This document shows, in pieces, positions 62,238 to 64,000 of a stretch of DNA of 64,000 nucleotides. The DNA lies in NCBI GenBank assembly GCA_017479385.1, contig JAFVCE010000017.1, positions 62,001 through 126,000 of the forward strand, written 5' to 3'. Source of the stretch: Bacteroidales bacterium. GTDB taxonomy: Bacteria; Bacteroidota; Bacteroidia; Bacteroidales; P3. Position numbers and translations under genes: made by a program. A model generated the notes under the pieces. That model did not search any database, was not told the origin of the DNA, and saw only the letters and a program-made list of their open reading frames with translations. Each line of letters starts with the position of its first letter. Within the stretch, counting starts at the first letter, position 1.

Positions 62238-62622
62238 TAAAAAGCGGCAGCTTGTAAGCCGGGTTCTGTCGTCAGCGCTCGCGCTGCGTTCCATCATTAA
62301 TCTACTGCCGTCGTCGCCGGCGGCCTCTATCGACCTACCCCTCGGCCATCGGGCGAGCCTTCCCTACGTGCGGCCGATATATTTGGTCTTTCAACCCATA
62401 AGGTTTACCATCCGGCACATCGCTGTGCGCGGTCGTGAGCTCTTGCCTCGCGGTTTCACCCTTACCAAGTTGTGGCTTGGCGGTTTGGTTTCTGTGGCAC
62501 TGGCTGTGGCCAGCGGGTTGCCCCTGCTGGCCCCTTCCTGTTAGGAAGTATGGTGGCTCGTGTTGCCCGGACTTTCCTCCCGATTGTTGCCAATCCGGCG
62601 ATGGAACCGCTGCCGCTTTTTT
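62238..62622 (-). ncRNA. rnpB: RNase P RNA
   Basis: Catalytic RNA that matures the 5' ends of tRNAs. On the minus strand the 5' end begins GCGGCAGCGGTTCC and the 3' end closes with AAGCTGCCGC, pairing as helix P1. The universal 5' P4 segment GAGGAAAGTCCGGGC lies at 62580-62565 and the 3' counterpart ACAGAACCCGGCTTA at 62269-62255. A GGTAAGGGTGAAACC-type element (P10/11 region) lies between. The 3' end is followed by a T-run. Length about 385 is normal for bacterial type A. End positions are estimated to within a few bases. Confidence 0.95.
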
Positions 62623-62628
62623 CATTTG

Positions 62629-62659
62629 CAAAGTTACATATTTTTTTTGAATTGCCAAA
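62629..62659 (-). promoter_or_regulatory. rnpB promoter
   Basis: On the minus strand TTTG (62659-62656), exactly 19 bases, TAACTTTG (62636-62629). It is a perfect Bacteroidetes consensus placed just upstream of the RNase P RNA 5' end. Confidence 0.8.
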
Positions 62660-62693
62660 AACATTTTTTTTCGCACCTGTATACTGGCCGAGG

Positions 62694-64000
62694 TCAATCG
62701 GCTGCTGGACCAGCCTCTTTGCGCGGTTTGCGTGCTGGTGGAACGTAACCCGGGCGGAACACTTTGAGCTGGCTCAAAAGCAGCGCGGCCGCAAGCAACG
62801 CGCCCAGCACGTCGCACACCGTGCAGGTAACCCACACGCCGGTGAGTCCGTCGGCGCCAGCGTTGACAAACAGGGTGGGAATGACAAACATGAGCGGTAT
62901 GAGGAACAACACTTGGCGCGAAAGGCTGGTGGTGATGGCAATCCACGGCTTGTCTATGCTCTGGAAGAATTGCGAGTTGGTTATGGTGAAGGCAATGAGC
63001 GGCATCATCACGTTGAGGTAGCGCATGGCAGGCGCGCCGATGTCGAGCAGCTGGTCGCCCGTGGTGAAAGCGCGAAGAATGATACGCGGCATAATCATGG
63101 CCAGCAGTGCACCTATTGTTCCCACCACGAGGCTTACCTTCATGGTGAGGGTAAACACTTGGCGCAGACGGTGGTTGTGGCCAGCGCCGTAGTTGTAGCC
63201 CGCTATGGGTTGCATACCCTGGCAGAGGCCGAGAATGAGCATTACGAGGAACGAGCCGTAGGTGTTGACTAAGCCGTAGGCACCCACCGCCAAGTCGCCA
63301 CCGTAGCGTATGAGTTGGCGGTTGAGCAGCGCCACCACAAACGAGGCTGCGAAGTTCATCAGGAACGGACTCATGCCGATAAGCAGAATATTGCGGAAGA
63401 TGTAAAACTTTGGTTGCCAGATATGTTCGCGGAAGCGGATAAAGCTATTCTTGTCCAAAAAGTGAGCCACTGCCACGACAGCGGTGGTAAACATCGATAT
63501 TGTCGAAGCCCAAGCTGCGCCGCCTATGCCGAGTTTGAACACCATAATGAACAGCGCGTCGAGAAAGATGTTGAGTATTGCTCCGCCGGCCATTATCCAC
63601 ATACTCTTGGTAGGGTAGCCGCTGGCGCGGATGAGGCCCGTGAGGTTGAATGTGAGCGTGGTGAAGAACATACCGGGAAGTATAATGACCATATATTGGC
63701 GGGCGAAGCCTATGGTGTCTGCCGAGGCGCCGAACATTTCGAGAATGCGGTCCATGAAAAGGTATCCGCCGCTGATGAACAGTATTCCGAAAAAGATGGT
63801 GAGCAATATGCTGTTGCCCAAAATCTTCTCGGCCCAATGTTTATCCTTGCGGCCGAGGACGATGCTCATGCGGCTCGAGGCTCCTACGCCCACAAGCGAG
63901 CCAAAGGCGTGGATAATGTTCATGATGGGCATGGTTATGGCAAGGCCGGCAATGGCCAGTTCGCCAACATATTGGCCGAGAAAAATGCGGTCCACAATGT
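62694..64000 (-). CDS. MATE-family efflux transporter (start outside the window)
   Basis: At least 434 residues are visible; the frame is open through the right edge, and the first visible residues IVDRIFLGQYVGELAIAGLAI are the family's usual position about 30-40 residues from the true start. The protein has about eleven hydrophobic helices and MATE signatures, including VGVGASSRMSIVLGRKD, GLIRASGYPTKSM and LGLCQGMQPIAGYNYGAG. It should export drugs or metabolites against sodium or protons. The C-terminus is a basic tail (VPPARKPRKEAG). Confidence 0.9.
   Translation of the reverse strand, partial: IVDRIFLGQYVGELAIAGLAITMPIMNIIHAFGSLVGVGASSRMSIVLGRKDKHWAEKILGNSILLTIFFGILFISGGYLFMDRILEMFGASADTIGFARQYMVIILPGMFFTTLTFNLTGLIRASGYPTKSMWIMAGGAILNIFLDALFIMVFKLGIGGAAWASTISMFTTAVVAVAHFLDKNSFIRFREHIWQPKFYIFRNILLIGMSPFLMNFAASFVVALLNRQLIRYGGDLAVGAYGLVNTYGSFLVMLILGLCQGMQPIAGYNYGAGHNHRLRQVFTLTMKVSLVVGTIGALLAMIMPRIILRAFTTGDQLLDIGAPAMRYLNVMMPLIAFTITNSQFFQSIDKPWIAITTSLSRQVLFLIPLMFVIPTLFVNAGADGLTGVWVTCTVCDVLGALLAAALLLSQLKVFRPGYVPPARKPRKEAGPAAD

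Noticed and set aside
61063-62544. A 493-codon plus-strand open frame across the repeat-tail lipoprotein and rnpB
   Set aside because: Its leucine/phenylalanine-rich low-complexity translation is only the reverse of the charged repeat, and it runs through the RNase P RNA gene.

Overview
The window is an ordinary-looking chromosomal segment of a member of the Bacteroidota, most likely an uncultured Bacteroidales species. The evidence is the Bacteroidetes promoter pattern (TTTG, about 19 bases, TAnnTTTG) upstream of many genes, many Bacteroidetes-type outer-membrane barrels and lipoproteins, DUF4369/TlpA-like proteins, a short ATP synthase epsilon subunit, butyrate kinase, and an IspG whose sequence is of the large (plant/chlamydial/Bacteroidetes) type. 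I found no phage, insertion sequence, plasmid, CRISPR or tRNA gene. Genus cannot be set from the sequence alone.

Layout. 1-1645 (+): end of an RsuA/RluB pseudouridine synthase, then serS. 2290-4392 (-): an AT-rich pair of lipoproteins, one with a zinc-protease motif. 4457-22032 (-): long co-directional block (TPR protein, outer-membrane barrel, folC, sufB, an lplA-lipA fusion, TrmH-type methyltransferase, C_GCAxxG_C_C protein, barrel protein, thioredoxin-like protein, tpiA, a LolC/E-like permease, a histidine kinase, another barrel). 22255-31041 (-): topA, glycosyltransferase, barrel, coaD, recG, GNAT, mltG. 31138-32241 (-): a secreted TPR protein. 32516-39845 (+): lpdA, an unknown protein, M23 peptidase, ispH, recF, DUF721 protein, a DUF2027-like protein and ispG. 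40223-44958 (-): amidohydrolase, atpC, atpD, dprA, Nudix. 45091-52124 (+): pyrE, a formylglycine-type lectin-fold protein, hpt, lipoprotein, AsmA-like protein, thioredoxin-fold protein. 52557-57531 (-): DUF4369 lipoprotein, aroC, FKBP isomerase, butyrate kinase, DUF58 protein, trxA. 57749-59938 (+): lytic transglycosylase, FtsB/DivIC-like protein, NlpC/P60 peptidase. 60287-64000 (-): two lipoproteins (one with ten 11-residue repeats), RNase P RNA, and a MATE transporter cut by the window end.

Functional themes are lipoyl and Fe-S cofactor metabolism (sufB, lplA-lipA, lpdA), isoprenoid synthesis (ispH, ispG), envelope and peptidoglycan remodelling (mltG, M23, lytic transglycosylase, NlpC/P60) and DNA metabolism (recG, topA, recF, dprA).

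The most unusual signal is a dispersed repeat built from 11-base units (consensus CGACCTTAAYM). Exactly four convergent gene junctions exist in the window and every one carries an array of it. A fifth array lies upstream of the 22-kb operon promoter. A sixth, nine units long (99 bases), sits inside folC in frame and is translated as three 11-residue repeats. All six read on the same DNA strand. I do not recognise this family. Other points worth checking are a domain-deleted ispG, an internally shortened aroC, the lplA-lipA fusion, and a lipoprotein with a hendecad-repeat tail.
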